Source of the DNA: Sphingopyxis sp. JAI108 | GTDB lineage: Bacteria > Pseudomonadota > Alphaproteobacteria > Sphingomonadales > Sphingomonadaceae | DNA: 64,000 bases | Assembly: GCF_013410105.1 (NCBI RefSeq) | Contig: NZ_JACCCJ010000003.1 | Coordinates: 186,001-250,000, forward strand | Direction of reading: 5' to 3' | Part shown: in pieces, positions 9,213 to 17,686 of the stretch | Layout: every line of letters begins with the position of its first letter | Numbering within the stretch: position 1 is the stretch's first letter | Made by a program: the position numbers and the translations under genes | Notes under the pieces: generated by a model | What the model was told of the DNA's origin: nothing | The model's database searches: none | Seen by the model: only the letters and a program-made list of their open reading frames with translations

Positions 9213-10193
9213 ATGCGCCTGCTCAAACTCGTCCCCGACGACACCAATTATGATTTCCTGAAGTGGCGCAAGCTCGCCTCTTTCATGAGCTTTTTCCTGG
9301 TCGTGATTTCGATCGCGCTGGTCGCGGTAAAGGGGCTGAACCTCGGCATCGACTTCGTCGGCGGCCAGTCGGTTCGCGTCGAATTCACCCAAGCGATGCC
9401 GCCGATCGAGGATATCCGCGAAGCCGTGGGCGAGATCGGCGTCGGCGAGGCGACGATCCAGCAATTCGGGTCGGACAGCGCGGTGTCGATCCGCACCGCG
9501 CTTCCCGATGGCGACAAGGCCGCCGCCGAGCGTGCGGGGCAGCAGCTTGTGGCGGGCATCAAAAAGGCTTTTCCGACTGCGAAGACCGGATCGGTCGAAA
9601 CCGTGTCGGGCAAAGTGTCCGAAGAGCTGCTGCGCACCGGCGCGATCAGCCTCGCGCTCGCGATGCTCGGCATCTCGATCTATATCTGGATCCGCTTCGA
9701 ATGGCAGTTCGGCGTCGGCGCGCTCGGCCGCCTGTTCCACGAAGTCGCGCTGACCTTCGGCTTTTTCGCGGTGACGCAGATCCAGTTCGACCTCAACAGC
9801 GTCGCGGCGCTGCTGACGATTGTCGGTTATTCGCTCAACGACACGATCGTGGTTTATGACCGCATTCGCGAGAATCTGAAAAAATATCGCAAGATGGACA
9901 TTGTCCCGCTGCTCAACCTCAGCATCAACGAGACGCTGGCGCGGACCGTGATGACCAGCGTGTCGATCCTGCTCGCGCTCGGCGTGCTGCTGGTGATGGG
10001 CCCCGACGTCATTTTCGGCTTTACCGCCGCGATGCTGTTCGGCGTGTTCGTCGGCACCTATTCGTCGATCCTGATGTCGACCCCGGTTCTCGTGTGGCTG
10101 AAGGTCGGCCCGCACAGTTTCGTGCCGCGCGTCTCGGCCGCGACCGAGGGCGGCGAACGGGTCGAGCGCAAGGACGACGGCGCGGTCGTCTGA
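9213..10193 (+). CDS. secF: protein translocase subunit SecF
   Basis: A 326-residue partner of SecD with six predicted membrane helices. The first periplasmic loop starts with GIDFVGGQSVRVEF (family signature near residues 45-58), and the conserved VVYDRIRENLKKYR segment follows the fourth helix. A strong AAAGGAGGG lies 7-15 bases before ATG 9213. The gene closes the operon and is followed by a strong hairpin at 10216-10244. Confidence 0.98.
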   Translation: MRLLKLVPDDTNYDFLKWRKLASFMSFFLVVISIALVAVKGLNLGIDFVGGQSVRVEFTQAMPPIEDIREAVGEIGVGEATIQQFGSDSAVSIRTALPDGDKAAAERAGQQLVAGIKKAFPTAKTGSVETVSGKVSEELLRTGAISLALAMLGISIYIWIRFEWQFGVGALGRLFHEVALTFGFFAVTQIQFDLNSVAALLTIVGYSLNDTIVVYDRIRENLKKYRKMDIVPLLNLSINETLARTVMTSVSILLALGVLLVMGPDVIFGFTAAMLFGVFVGTYSSILMSTPVLVWLKVGPHSFVPRVSAATEGGERVERKDDGAVV

Positions 10194-10215
10194 GGCCCGA
10201 TATCGGAAAAACCGG

Positions 10216-10244
10216 CGCCGGTCCGCTGTTCGAGCGGGCCGGCG
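10216..10244. terminator. bidirectional hairpin after secF
   Basis: Arms CGCCGGTCCGC and GCGGGCCGGCG pair over 11 bases (one G-T pair) around a 7-base loop, followed by TTGTCGT on the plus strand. It lies between convergent secF and the glycosyltransferase gene and can serve both. Confidence 0.7.
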
Positions 10245-10253
10245 TTGTCGTAT

Positions 10254-11420
10254 CTAGCGCCCCGCGCAGCGCCGCAGATGGTCGGCGAGTTCGCGGCCGT
10301 TGCGATCCCAGTCGAAGCGTCCGCCGAGGCTGGCCGCCACGCCGGACGGCGCGGGAGGATCCGCGATTACGGCTCGCACCGCGTCGGCGATCGCTTCGGG
10401 CGTGCGGGCGACGATGCGGCCCGCTACGGGCGAGGTGACGAGTTCGGCGGCACCGCCCGCGTCGCTGATCACGATCGGCGTGCCGCAGGCGAGCGCCTCG
10501 ACCCACGCATTGGCGAGGCCTTCGCTGACCGAAGGCATAACGACGACGTCGGCCGCGCGATAGAGTTGCGGCAGGTCGACGTTAGCGACGGAGCCCAGAA
10601 AATGGACGCGGGGTTCGACGCCGAGGTCGCGTGCGCGCACGCGGTAGCGGGCTTCCTCTTCGCCGGCCCCGGCGATCCAGTAATGGACGCCCGGCAGCGC
10701 GGGCAGGGCGTCGATCACCAGCGCCTGTCCCTTGCGCGCGATGAGCGCGCCGACCGTCAGGATCGCGGGGGCGCCCCCCATGCCGAGCGCGGCGCGCGCC
10801 GCAGCGCGGTCGCCGGGGTGAAAGCGTGCGGTGTCGATCCCCGTATAATGGACGGCGACCTTGGCCGGATCGACGCCGATGGCGGCCATATCGCAGCGCA
10901 TCGCGTCGGAGACGGCAAGCAGGCCCGCGGCTTTCGCGCCGGCTTCGATCACTTGCGATCGTGTCGCGGGATCATGGCCGAAATGGCTGATGTCGGCGCC
11001 GCGGGCCTTGACCGAAAAGGGGAGGCCGAGGGCATCGGCGACGCGCATCGCGGCGGGGCCGTCGGGGTAGAAGAATTGGGCGTCGACGACGTCGAATGGG
11101 CGGTTTTGCACGGCAGCGAGGACCGCGCGCGCGACCGCTGCCGGGTTGAAGCGCGCGCCGTAGCGCGGGATCAAGGTGAAGCGCGGGCGCAGGACGGTGA
11201 GGCCGTTCCGTTGCTCGGCCGGCGGCAGATCGCGAAGCGCGCGGTAGCGCCGGTGAAGCGACAGCGGAAAGGGGGGCAGGCCGACCGGGGCGACGATCGT
11301 GAGGTCGATCCCGGGCTCTGCGGCGAGCGCGCGAAGGCTCTTCTCGACGAACAGGCCGAAGTTGGGGCGCGCGGCGTCGGGGAAGAGGGTTGCGATGCTG
11401 AGGACGCGGAGGGGGGGCAT
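10254..11420 (-). CDS. family 4 glycosyltransferase
   Basis: A 388-residue GT-B glycosyltransferase. The N-terminal acceptor domain starts LRVLSIATLFPDAARPNFGLFVE. The C-terminal donor domain contains GALIARKGQALVIDAL (nucleotide-sugar contact) and the EX7E-like segment in MPSVSEGLANAWVEALACGTPIV near residues 300-325. It would act in the cytoplasm on surface polysaccharide or lipid substrates; the specific sugar is unknown. ATG 11420 is preferred to a farther upstream ATG because the upstream extension translates a repeat. No other polysaccharide genes flank it, which is slightly unusual for this family. Confidence 0.88.
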   Translation of the reverse strand: MPPLRVLSIATLFPDAARPNFGLFVEKSLRALAAEPGIDLTIVAPVGLPPFPLSLHRRYRALRDLPPAEQRNGLTVLRPRFTLIPRYGARFNPAAVARAVLAAVQNRPFDVVDAQFFYPDGPAAMRVADALGLPFSVKARGADISHFGHDPATRSQVIEAGAKAAGLLAVSDAMRCDMAAIGVDPAKVAVHYTGIDTARFHPGDRAAARAALGMGGAPAILTVGALIARKGQALVIDALPALPGVHYWIAGAGEEEARYRVRARDLGVEPRVHFLGSVANVDLPQLYRAADVVVMPSVSEGLANAWVEALACGTPIVISDAGGAAELVTSPVAGRIVARTPEAIADAVRAVIADPPAPSGVAASLGGRFDWDRNGRELADHLRRCAGR

Positions 11421-11435
11421 CCGATCAACCCCGGG

Positions 11436-11512
11436 CGTCATTGCGAGCGAAGCGAAGCAATCCAGGGTTTGCGTTAACCGCCCTGGATTGCTTCGCTTCG
11501 CTCGCAATGACG
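11436..11512. repeat. REP-like inverted repeat, GTCATTGCGAGCGAAGCGAAGCA family (copy 1)
   Basis: Nearly perfect arms: CGTCATTGCGAGCGAAGCGA on the left and its complement on the right around a short GTTTGCGTTAACCG centre. It is the first of five copies in the window (also near 17544, 19496, 41905 and 49203), all intergenic. Confidence 0.9.
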
Positions 11513-11536
11513 AATCCCGTCATGTGGGTCATGGGT

Positions 11537-12097
11537 TTACAGCGACCGGAGCAGGCGGACGGCGACCGCGGCCCAAGGCGGGTTGCTGACGACCTGCTGG
11601 CGCTGGCCGGTGCCGAGCGGGAGCAGGTGGAGCTTTTCGCCGTCGACGTTGAGCAGGCGCGCAAAGAAGAAGCGGCCGGCGGGACGGGGGACGAGCAGAT
11701 CGCGGTTGAGCGCGCTGGCCCAGTCGCCCTCGATCCGGCGACACCAGATTTCATCACCCGCGCGATAGTCGCCGATCGACGATGTGACGCGCACCGCGAC
11801 CATATCCTCGCCCGGACGCGCGGTGAGCGCCTGTTCGATGCGTGTCGGCGCCTGCGCGCCCTCGGCACCGAGCAGCGCGGTGATCGTGAGCTGCGTGTCC
11901 TGCGGCAGCTGGACGAGTTCGGCGGCATCGACGCCGAGCGCGGCGGCGATGCGGTTCATCCAGCCGAGCGACAGCGTGCGCGTGCCGGTTTCGAGCCGGC
12001 CGATCGTCTGCGCGGTGGTCGGCGGAACGCAGCGCTGGCCGACTTCCTCGAGCGTCAGGCCCTTGGCACGGCGGACGGAACGAATGCTGTTGATCAT
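11537..12097 (-). CDS. XRE-family regulator with S24-like C-terminal region
   Basis: A 186-residue protein. An N-terminal helix-turn-helix (about 4-62: SIRSVRRAKGLTLEEVGQ, TIGRLETGTRTLS) is of the lambda-Cro/XRE type. The C-terminal half (about 95-170) reads like the beta-rich domain of S24 phage repressors (VAVRVTSSIGDYRAGDEIW, NRDLLVPRPAGRFFFARLL), but I see no Ser/Lys dyad, so it is probably not self-cleaving. It is divergent from a DUF6456 gene 88 bases away, and 7 kb from the lysis module. That arrangement makes it a candidate GTA or prophage-derived regulator. Confidence 0.8.
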   Translation of the reverse strand: MINSIRSVRRAKGLTLEEVGQRCVPPTTAQTIGRLETGTRTLSLGWMNRIAAALGVDAAELVQLPQDTQLTITALLGAEGAQAPTRIEQALTARPGEDMVAVRVTSSIGDYRAGDEIWCRRIEGDWASALNRDLLVPRPAGRFFFARLLNVDGEKLHLLPLGTGQRQQVVSNPPWAAVAVRLLRSL

Positions 12098-12114
12098 ATG
12101 GCCGACCCTTGAAT

Positions 12115-12127
12115 AACCAAATCGGTT
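12115..12127. promoter_or_regulatory. short palindrome in the divergent XRE/DUF6456 promoter region
   Basis: AACC-AAATC-GGTT is a small perfect inverted repeat centred between the XRE and DUF6456 start codons, in an AT-rich 88-base gap. An XRE repressor commonly binds such a site to control itself and the divergent gene. This is inference from position only. Confidence 0.35.
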
Positions 12128-12185
12128 TCTTCTTTCCTACAAAATAATCCAGTGTCAAGCGCGGCGTGCAGCAAAGGAGAATCGC

Positions 12186-12668
12186 ATGACCGCACGCCGC
12201 CTCGAAACGCGCATCCACCCCGACGACCGGATCGATCCCGGCAAGACGGGGCCGCAGGCGATGCGGCATGTGACGGTGAATGTCGGCGAAAGCCCGATCG
12301 GCTGGCTGGCGTCACGCGGGATGCTTACCCCCGCGCAACTGGGCGCGGGCGAGCGGTTGCGCGCCGATTACGAGCGCGCGGGCCTGTCGTCGCGCGTGAC
12401 GATGCGCTGGGACGCCGCCCCGCCGGGAAAGAGCCGGGGCGGGGCGCGCGCGTCCGACGCGTCGCTCGCGCGGATCGACGCGCACCGGCGCTTTCACGCG
12501 GCGCTCGATGCGGTGGGGCCGGGGCTGGCCGATATTTGCTGGCGCGTGATTTGCGCGGGGGAGGGGATTGGCGGCGCAGAGAAAGGGCTGGGGTGGCCCG
12601 CGCGGTCGGGCAAGCTGGTGCTGGGGCTGGCGCTCGACCGGCTGGCGCGCTTTTACGGGACGGGGTGA
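12186..12668 (+). CDS. DUF6456 domain protein (possible GafA/GafZ-type GTA regulator)
   Basis: A 160-residue protein that fits the DUF6456 pattern almost end to end: ESPIGWLASRG near 34-44, GAGERLRADYERAGLSSRVT near 53-72 with the following W-D, then DAVGPGLADICW, and the C-terminal GWPARSGKLVLGLALDRLARFYG helix-turn-helix-like end. From memory, this domain forms the C-terminal part of the GTA activator GafA in Rhodobacter relatives and of GafZ in Caulobacter. AAGGAGA precedes ATG 12186. It is divergent from an XRE gene, similar in content to the GafY/GafZ pair. The functional link to the lysis genes at 3.4-4.5 kb is inference. Confidence 0.75.
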   Translation: MTARRLETRIHPDDRIDPGKTGPQAMRHVTVNVGESPIGWLASRGMLTPAQLGAGERLRADYERAGLSSRVTMRWDAAPPGKSRGGARASDASLARIDAHRRFHAALDAVGPGLADICWRVICAGEGIGGAEKGLGWPARSGKLVLGLALDRLARFYGTG

Positions 12669-12679
12669 TGAGAATGGCT

Positions 12680-12694
12680 GGTTTCGACCGGAAG
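12680..12694 (+). repeat. 15-base repeat unit GGTTTCGACCGGAAG
   Basis: This word occurs here and as an exact reverse complement at 29206-29220. Both are intergenic. It looks like a fragment of another dispersed palindromic family of the genome. Confidence 0.5.
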
Positions 12695-12773
12695 TGGACA
12701 TTCGTCTCTCTTCCCGCGTGCGGGAGAAGGTCAACGTCCGCTCCCCACCCCAAAGTAGACGCTAGGGGGGCGA

Positions 12774-14549
12774 TTATCCCAGCGCTTCGACCTCTTCGGC
12801 CAGTTCCAGCCAGCGGTCTTCCGCCGCCGCCTTTTCCTCGCGCAGCGTTTCGAGTTTCGCCGTCAGTGCGCTAAATCGCGCGTTGTCGCGCGTGAAGAGG
12901 CTGCCGTCGGATAATTCGCTCTCGATCCCCGCCATTTCCTTTTCGATCGCCTCGATCCGGCTCGGCAGGAGGTCGTAGTCGCGCTGATCCTTGTAGCTCA
13001 ATTTCTTGCGCGCGGTTGGCGGCGGCGGGGCTGCGGCGGTCGCGGCCTTGGCTTTGACGCTGTTCGGCTTGACCCGCTTCGCTTCCCAATCGGCGTAACC
13101 CCCGGCCACGATATCGACCTTGCCCGATCCGTCGAGGCCGAGCGTCACGGTGACGGTGCGGTCGAGGAAGTCGCGGTCGTGGCTGACGAGCAGCACGGTG
13201 CCGGCATAGTCGGCGATCACTTCCTGCAACAGGTCGAGCGTTTCGAGGTCGAGGTCGTTGGTCGGTTCGTCGAGCACGAGCAGGTTCGATTCGCGGGCGA
13301 ATTCGCGCGCCAGCAACAGCCGCGATCGTTCGCCGCCCGACAGCGCGCCAACGCTCGCTTCCATGACGCCGGGGTCGAAGAGGAATTCCTTGAGATAGCC
13401 CTGGATATGCTTTTTGACGCCGCGCACCTCGACCCAGTCGCCGCCGTCGGCGAGGATGTCGCGGACGGTCTTGTCGGGCGACATCAGGCTGCGCTGCTGG
13501 TCGATGATGATGCCGTCGAGCGTCGGGGCGAGGGTGATGCTGCCCTCGTCGGGCTCGATCTCGCCGGTGAGCAGTTTGAGCAGGGTCGACTTGCCCGCGC
13601 CGTTCGCGCCGACGATGCCGATGCGGTCGCCGCGCTGAACGCGGAAATCGAAATTCTTGATGATCGTGCGGTCGCCGAAGCTTTTCGACACACCCTCGGC
13701 AACGATGACGGACTTCGAGCGGACGTCGTCGTTGGCAAGGCCGAGCTTGGCGACGCCGGGGCCCCCGATCATTGCGGCGCGGGTGGCGCGCATTTCCTTG
13801 AGCTTCTCGAGCCGCCCCTGATTGCGCTTGCGGCGCGCGGTGACGCCGCGTTCGAGCCAGTGCGCCTCGAGCCGCAGTTTGGAATCGAGGCGCTGCGCGG
13901 CGCGGGCTTCCTCGGCGGCGACGACGTCGCTCCATTCCTCGAAGCCGCCGAAGCCGATTTCCTTGCGGCGGATGCTGCCGCGGTCGAGCCACAAAGTCTG
14001 GCGCGTGAGGCGGGTGAGGAAGGTGCGGTCGTGGCTGATCGCGACGAAGGCGCCGGTGTAGCGCGCGAGCCAGGATTCGAGCCAGTCGATCGCGGCGAGG
14101 TCGAGGTGGTTGGTCGGTTCGTCGAGCAGCAGCACGTCGGGGTTTTGCGCGAGCGCGCGGGCCAGCGCGGCGCGGCGGCGCTCGCCGCCCGAGGCGCTGG
14201 CGGCGGTGCGGCTCATGTCGATGCCGAGCTGGTCGGCGATCGCGGCGACCTCATATTCCTCGGGCGCATTGGGCGCGGCAATCGCGAAATCCATCAGCGT
14301 CGCGAAGGGGCGGAAATCGGGTTCCTGTTCGAGCATCACGACATGCGTGCCGGGAACGATCACGCGCTTGCCCTTGTCGGGATCGATGCGGCCGGCGAGC
14401 AGTTTGAGCAAGGTCGTCTTGCCCGCGCCGTTGCGGCCGATCAGCGCCAGCCGGTCGCGTTCGCCGACATAGATGTCGAGGTCCTGGAACAGCCAGCCGC
14501 TGCCTTGGACGAGGCCGAGGCCTTCATAGGAGAGAATGGGAGCAGCCAT
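12774..14549 (-). CDS. ABC-F family ATPase (Uup-like)
   Basis: A 591-residue soluble protein with two ABC domains and no membrane segments. Walker A motifs are GRNGAGKTT and GANGAGKST; ABC signatures are SGGERRR and LSGGERSR; both Walker B regions (LLLDEPTNHLDL, LVLDEPTNDLDL) are intact. A linker between domains and a C-terminal charged coiled coil (about 535-588) match the Uup branch. ABC-F proteins act on ribosomes during translation stress. ATG 14549 is chosen over the longer open frame to 14621 because the conserved start (APILSYEGLGLVQG) follows directly. Confidence 0.93.
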   Translation of the reverse strand: MAAPILSYEGLGLVQGSGWLFQDLDIYVGERDRLALIGRNGAGKTTLLKLLAGRIDPDKGKRVIVPGTHVVMLEQEPDFRPFATLMDFAIAAPNAPEEYEVAAIADQLGIDMSRTAASASGGERRRAALARALAQNPDVLLLDEPTNHLDLAAIDWLESWLARYTGAFVAISHDRTFLTRLTRQTLWLDRGSIRRKEIGFGGFEEWSDVVAAEEARAAQRLDSKLRLEAHWLERGVTARRKRNQGRLEKLKEMRATRAAMIGGPGVAKLGLANDDVRSKSVIVAEGVSKSFGDRTIIKNFDFRVQRGDRIGIVGANGAGKSTLLKLLTGEIEPDEGSITLAPTLDGIIIDQQRSLMSPDKTVRDILADGGDWVEVRGVKKHIQGYLKEFLFDPGVMEASVGALSGGERSRLLLAREFARESNLLVLDEPTNDLDLETLDLLQEVIADYAGTVLLVSHDRDFLDRTVTVTLGLDGSGKVDIVAGGYADWEAKRVKPNSVKAKAATAAAPPPPTARKKLSYKDQRDYDLLPSRIEAIEKEMAGIESELSDGSLFTRDNARFSALTAKLETLREEKAAAEDRWLELAEEVEALG

Positions 14550-14683
14550 GATGAACGGCGCGCTACTGCGGCGTTCAGCATCATGCAAGCGCCGTCCGCG
14601 CAAAGGCCGGAACGGGTCCATTCCGTCTGCGTTACGGGGTGGAGATCAGATACGGCCGGAACCTCGGTTCACAGGAGAATGAA

Positions 14684-15427
14684 ATGACGAAGCAAATGCT
14701 CACCGCTATGGCAACCGGACTGGCGCTGATCGCCGCCACGCCCGCAATCGCGCAGCAAGGAGGTTCGACGGTGACGGCAGCAACGACCCAGGGCCCGATC
14801 CTGACCTTTTCGGTCAGCGAAGAAGTGCGCTCGCGCCCCGACCAGGCGACGGTCGGTGCCGGTGTCACCACAACCGCGCCGACCGCGGTCGAGGCGATGC
14901 GCGCCAATGCCGCCGCGATGGACAAGCTGATCGCCGCCGCCAAGGCGCGCGGGATCAAGGCCGAGGACATCCAGACAAGCGGCATCAACCTGTCGCCGCA
15001 ATATGACTATAACAACCGCACCGACAGCCAGCCGCCGCGTTTCCTGGGCTATCAGGTCAGCAACACGGTGCGTGCGACCACGGGAAAGATCGACGATATC
15101 GGCCCGCTGCTCGACGCGCTCGTCGCCGCCGGCGGCACCAATATCGAAGGGCCGTGGTTCGGGATGAAGGACGCCGACGCGCAGCTGGTCGGCGCGCGCG
15201 GCGCGGCGATCAAATCGGCCGAGGCCAAGGCGCAGGATTATGCGCGGCTCGCCGGCTTTCGCGGGGTCGAGCTGGTCTCGATCAGCGAAGGCAGCTTTGG
15301 CGGGCCGCAGCCGCCGATGCCCTATGCGCGCGGGCTGATGGCAGCCGAGGCGAAGGCGACGCCGGTCGAGCCGGGGCAGGTCGCGAACACGCTGACGCTG
15401 AATTTCCAGTATCGGCTGGTGCGGTAA
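14684..15427 (+). CDS. SIMPL domain-containing exported protein
   Basis: A 247-residue protein with a signal peptide (about 1-20, ending TPAIAQQ) and a SIMPL (DUF541) domain across the rest. The domain is recognised from SEEVRSRPDQATVGAGVTTTAPTA-type start, the DIQTSGINLSPQYDY segment and the C-terminal LTLNFQYRL strand. Members (YggE, BP26) are periplasmic or outer-membrane oligomers linked to oxidative stress, with no firm biochemical role. CAGGAGA precedes ATG 14684. It stands alone between an ABC-F gene and an oxygenase gene, both on the other strand. Confidence 0.9.
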   Translation: MTKQMLTAMATGLALIAATPAIAQQGGSTVTAATTQGPILTFSVSEEVRSRPDQATVGAGVTTTAPTAVEAMRANAAAMDKLIAAAKARGIKAEDIQTSGINLSPQYDYNNRTDSQPPRFLGYQVSNTVRATTGKIDDIGPLLDALVAAGGTNIEGPWFGMKDADAQLVGARGAAIKSAEAKAQDYARLAGFRGVELVSISEGSFGGPQPPMPYARGLMAAEAKATPVEPGQVANTLTLNFQYRLVR

Positions 15428-15502
15428 TTCTAACGAGGGGTCGGTGCAAATCGACCCCTATTTCCGTTCGTGTCGCGACACGAACGGGTTTTGAGATGGC
15501 CG

Positions 15503-16183
15503 TTAGCCCATTTCCCCCTCCGCCCACGGCCACGGCCGTTCGCGGAACCATTTGGTGATGATATATTTGCGGCCCTTGCGCACCTTCATCCCGTGGTGGA
15601 GCGTGTCGGGGTTGGCGGTGCCGTCGGGGCGCACATTGTTCCACGCGAGCAGCTTGCCAACCTCGGGCTGGTGCATCTTGCCGGTGGCGAGGAAGCGCGT
15701 CGCGCCGCCCGCCGCCGGCTCGTTGAGATAGATCATCAGCGTCCAGCTTCGCTGGCCCGGGATCGCGCAATAGGTTTCCCAGTCGGCGCCGTGCGGGTCG
15801 AAATAGTCGGTGTGCGCCTTGAATTCCTGCCCGACGTCGTAACGCTGGCCCTGCATCGGCTCGCCATATTCGCGCGGGATGCCGGTGAGGTCGTGGAGCC
15901 GGTCGTTCACGCCGATCACCAGCGGGTCGCGGTGGTCGAGGTCGCAGGTCGTGCTGGTGCGAAACGCCTCGTCGCCGTTCGGGTCGGCGATCGTCGAAGG
16001 CCGCACGTCGCGGTCGATCTGCGCGATCAGCGCGGCGCAGGTTTCGGAGTCGAGGAAGCGTGACAGCATGAACTGTTGCAGCTTTGGCGTCGGCGCGCGG
16101 CGGATGCCGGGAACGGCGGCGAGCCGCTGCGCGGTGCGGTCGGCGCCCGATGTCGCCAAGTCGACGTGATCCTTGCCAGCCAT
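15503..16183 (-). CDS. 2-oxoglutarate/Fe(II) oxygenase, prolyl-4-hydroxylase type
   Basis: A 226-residue enzyme of the P4Hc fold. The iron triad is visible as H-x-D in KAHTDYFDPH and the distal His in DTLHHGMKVRKG, followed by the 2-oxoglutarate-binding basic residue in KGRKYIITKWF. It probably hydroxylates a peptidyl or free amino-acid substrate. The start is set at the ATG of MAGKDHVDL rather than the longer frame, which would run into tRNA-His. It ends 75 bases after the SIMPL gene, convergent with it. Confidence 0.85.
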   Translation of the reverse strand: MAGKDHVDLATSGADRTAQRLAAVPGIRRAPTPKLQQFMLSRFLDSETCAALIAQIDRDVRPSTIADPNGDEAFRTSTTCDLDHRDPLVIGVNDRLHDLTGIPREYGEPMQGQRYDVGQEFKAHTDYFDPHGADWETYCAIPGQRSWTLMIYLNEPAAGGATRFLATGKMHQPEVGKLLAWNNVRPDGTANPDTLHHGMKVRKGRKYIITKWFRERPWPWAEGEMG

Positions 16184-16285
16184 GAGGCGGCTTTTAGTGG
16201 CTTGCGCGCGTGCGAACAATGCTTGACGAAGGGGGAGGGCGCGCCTATCGCCGCGCGCTGTCGCAGGCGGTTTCGCGCGGCGTGT

Positions 16286-16363
16286 GGCGACCATAGCTCA
16301 GTTGGTTAGAGCGCCGGTTTGTGGTACCGGAGGTCGCGGGTTCGAGCCCCGTTGGTCGCCCCA
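16286..16363 (+). tRNA. tRNA-His (GTG anticodon)
   Basis: The 78-base gene folds with acceptor GCGACCA/TGGTCGC, D-arm GCTC/GAGC, anticodon stem CCGGT/ACCGG, loop TTGTGGT with GTG, and T-loop TTCGAGC. It has the histidine-specific extra G(-1) opposite C73, and CCA is encoded. Confidence 0.95.
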
Positions 16364-16460
16364 TTACTTGATCGTTGCGCATATGCGGGATTTGGGGTGA
16401 CTCTCCGCCCTTATTGGATTATTGCGTTTTGACGTAATTTTCTAATGCGAGGAGCCGCGC

Positions 16461-17513
16461 ATGTCTGCTGTCTGGGATTTCGCCGATTTCGACGATCATG
16501 AACATGTCCACATGTTCCGCGATCGTGCCAGCGGGCTGACCGCGGTCATCGCCGTCCATTCGACGCACCTCGGGCCGGGCGCGGGCGGTGTGCGCTACTG
16601 GCATTATCCGCAGCGCGCCGCCGCAATCACCGACGCGCTGCGCCTGTCGCGCGGGATGAGCTATAAAAATGCGATGGCGGGGCTGCCGATGGGCGGCGGC
16701 AAGGGCGTGATCCTGGCCGACGAGGGCGCCGCGAAGACCCCCGAACTGCTCGCGGCGTTCGGCCGCGCGGTCGAGTCGCTGGGCGGCGCCTATGTGACCG
16801 CCGAGGACGTCGGGATCAACGACGCCGACATGGTCGAAATCGCCAAACATACGAAGCATGTCAGCGGACTGCCGGTGGTGAGCGGCGCGGATGCCGGCGG
16901 CGATCCGGGGCCGTTCACCGCGCTGGGCGTCTATCTGGGCATCAAGGCGGCGATCCGTGAGGGCCTGAACACCGACAGTGCGAAGGATGTCCGCATCGCG
17001 ATCCAGGGCGTCGGCAGCGTCGGCGGCGGCGTCGCGCGGCGGCTCGCGGCCGAGGGCGCCAAGCTGACCCTCGCCGACGTCAATCTGGCGCGCGCGAAGG
17101 CGCTCGCCGAGGAACTGGGCGCCGATCTTGCCGATTCGGCGGCGATCATGGAGGTCGAGGCCGATGTGCTGAGCCCCAATGCGCTCGGCGCGATCCTGAC
17201 CGAGGCGAGCATCGCAAAGCTGCGCGTGCCGATCGTTGCGGGCGGCGCGAACAACCAGCTGGCGACCGCGCTCGACGGCCAGCGCGTCCACGACCGCGGG
17301 ATCGTCTTTGCGCCCGATTATGTGATCAACGCGGGCGGCATCATCAACGTCGCGCTCGAATATCTGGGACAGGGTAACCGCGAAGAAGTCGAAAGCCGCA
17401 TCCACCAGATCCCCGGCCGCCTCGCCGAAATCTGGGCCGAGAGCAAGACGAGCGGCACCCCCGCGTCGGTCGTCGCCGACCGCATGGCGCAGAAGCTGAT
17501 CGGGCGGGGTTAG
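16461..17513 (+). CDS. leucine/phenylalanine-type amino acid dehydrogenase
   Basis: A 350-residue NAD-dependent dehydrogenase of the Glu/Leu/Phe/Val family, which deaminates branched-chain or aromatic amino acids to 2-oxo acids. The glycine-rich GLPMGGGKGV segment carries the substrate-binding and catalytic lysines (K69, K81). The NAD-binding Rossmann motif is GVGSVGGGVARRL near residue 180, and the C-terminal NAGGIINVALEY motif is conserved. Length and pattern fit leucine dehydrogenase best. A GAGGAGC lies before ATG 16461. It is followed by a repeat and then the ccm region. Confidence 0.92.
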   Translation: MSAVWDFADFDDHEHVHMFRDRASGLTAVIAVHSTHLGPGAGGVRYWHYPQRAAAITDALRLSRGMSYKNAMAGLPMGGGKGVILADEGAAKTPELLAAFGRAVESLGGAYVTAEDVGINDADMVEIAKHTKHVSGLPVVSGADAGGDPGPFTALGVYLGIKAAIREGLNTDSAKDVRIAIQGVGSVGGGVARRLAAEGAKLTLADVNLARAKALAEELGADLADSAAIMEVEADVLSPNALGAILTEASIAKLRVPIVAGGANNQLATALDGQRVHDRGIVFAPDYVINAGGIINVALEYLGQGNREEVESRIHQIPGRLAEIWAESKTSGTPASVVADRMAQKLIGRG

Positions 17514-17543
17514 CTCGAAGATCGGACTGGCCGCTGGGACGCG

Positions 17544-17625
17544 CTGGATTGCTTCGCTTCGCTCGCAATGACGGAGATTCGCAAAGTTTCGTCATTGCGA
17601 GGAGCGAAGCGACGAAGCAATCCAG
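17544..17625. repeat. REP-like inverted repeat (copy 2)
   Basis: CTGGATTGCTTCGCTTCGCTCGCAATGACG and its near-complement CGTCATTGCGAGGAGCGAAGC face each other across 18 bases, downstream of the dehydrogenase gene. The right arm has a 3-base GGA insertion typical of this family's second variant. Confidence 0.9.
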
Positions 17626-17686
17626 AGCGGTCATGCGCTCGCGGCAGGGCTGGCGCGCTCCGCCAATTCCGCTAAGCCAGCACCCG

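Noticed and set aside
7566..10115. 849-codon minus-strand open frame across secD and secF
   Set aside because: It is the antisense shadow of two certain genes in GC-rich DNA; its translation is Asp/Arg/His-rich low-complexity sequence with no domain.
11436..11512. Palindromic repeats considered as CRISPR units
   Set aside because: Copies are single, far apart and have no regular spacers; no cas genes are present.
13179..14687. 502-codon plus-strand frame opposite the ABC-F gene
   Set aside because: Shadow of the ABC-F coding sequence; no recognisable domain.
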